This document shows positions 15,721 to 15,973 of a stretch of DNA of 15,973 nucleotides, one piece after another. The position numbers and the translations under genes are program-made. The notes beneath the pieces were generated by a model that saw nothing but the letters and a program-made list of their open reading frames with translations, was not told where the DNA came from and made no database searches. Positions within the stretch are counted from its first letter, which is position 1, and each line of letters starts with the position of its first letter. Origin of the DNA: Bacteroidales bacterium (GTDB taxonomy: Bacteria; Bacteroidota; Bacteroidia; Bacteroidales; UBA932); NCBI GenBank assembly GCA_020026275.1, contig JAHHQQ010000034.1, positions 1 through 15,973 of the forward strand, given 5' to 3'.

Positions 15721-15973
15721 TCAGCTGTGGAAGACGAAACGGCACAGGACGGAAAGAGATGCATTTGAACTGGAAAGAAAATAGGAATCATCTCTCTGCT
15801 TCCTGTGTCCGTCTTATCGTCTGCACACCTTCTTCCATTGAAGTCAATCATTTCCAATAGCGGAAATCTGACCCAAACGTGTCCTCCAGCGTTCTCCCAG
15901 CGTCCCCCCAGCGTTCCTCCAGCGGGAAATGCAGAATTCGCAAGTGCTTTGTTTCCAGGCATTTGCAGAAGTT
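15721..15973. other. Non-coding, repeat-rich region after pyrF
   Basis: No credible gene is seen in these 253 bases. The region carries a long imperfect inverted repeat (15731-15761 with 15789-15822) and a perfect 6-bp stem-loop ATTTCC/GGAAAT (15850-15855 and 15862-15867). These are followed by the 11-bp tandem array. AAATGC (15927-15932) and GCATTT (15959-15964) form another inverted pair near the end. The first inverted repeat may act as the pyrF transcript end, though no T-run follows it. Confidence 0.6.
15881..15924. repeat. Four-copy 11-bp tandem repeat (core CCAGCG)
   Basis: Units at 15881-15891, 15892-15902, 15903-15913 and 15914-15924 each end in CCAGCG, with C/T variation in the first half (GTCCTCCAGCG, TTCTCCCAGCG, TCCCCCCAGCG, TTCCTCCAGCG). 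The spacing is exactly 11 bp throughout. Eleven is not a multiple of three, so a coding repeat is unlikely. Confidence 0.85.

Noticed and set aside
15881..15924. CRISPR array at the tandem repeat
   Set aside because: Units are 11 bp, directly adjacent and without spacers, and no cas gene is present.
15717..15962. 81-codon open frame on the minus strand after pyrF
   Set aside because: It crosses the 11-bp repeat, which shifts frame with each unit, has no similarity I recognise, and overlaps the pyrF stop in antisense.

Overview
The window reads as a chromosomal segment of a Bacteroidota (Bacteroidales-like) bacterium. The gene families have Bacteroidales-type sequences. The promoters fit the Bacteroidota -33 TTTG / -7 TAnnTTTG pattern. 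Start codons are preceded by A/T-rich stretches instead of Shine-Dalgarno sequences. The genus cannot be fixed from the sequence. The DNA is densely coding housekeeping sequence, with no tRNA, rRNA, CRISPR array, IS element or prophage gene.

Layout: the left edge holds the 5' part of a leftward ftsE (792 to 1, running off the window), with an Ala/Pro-rich repetitive tail after a complete ATPase domain. A 98-bp divergent promoter region separates it from a rightward block. That block starts with a large exported TPR-repeat protein (891-3878) and an outer-membrane beta-barrel protein (3896-5791), followed by gyrB (5875-7884). gyrB has its own clear promoter, whose -33 box lies in the last codons of the barrel gene. 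A PgpH-type 7TM-HD phosphohydrolase (7966-10005) follows. Next is the protein quality-control cluster tig-clpP-clpX (10092-13336), with its own promoter and a perfect 15-bp hairpin terminator. Two single genes follow: an M20 dipeptidase (13500-14846), closed by a second terminator, and pyrF (14935-15720). The last 253 bp are non-coding and repeat-rich, with four 11-bp tandem units and several inverted repeats.

How the genes relate: tig, clpP and clpX form a folding/degradation operon (ribosome-bound chaperone, protease, unfoldase). The HD protein is likely to degrade cyclic di-AMP. The TPR-barrel pair looks like a periplasmic partner with an outer-membrane component of unknown function, and is the least understood part of the window. 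ftsE belongs to cell division, gyrB to DNA supercoiling and pyrF to UMP synthesis. I found no clearly novel system. The best leads are the TPR-barrel pair, the ftsE tail, the divergent trigger-factor PPIase region, the recurring AAATTT block next to -7 boxes, and the repeat array at the right end.
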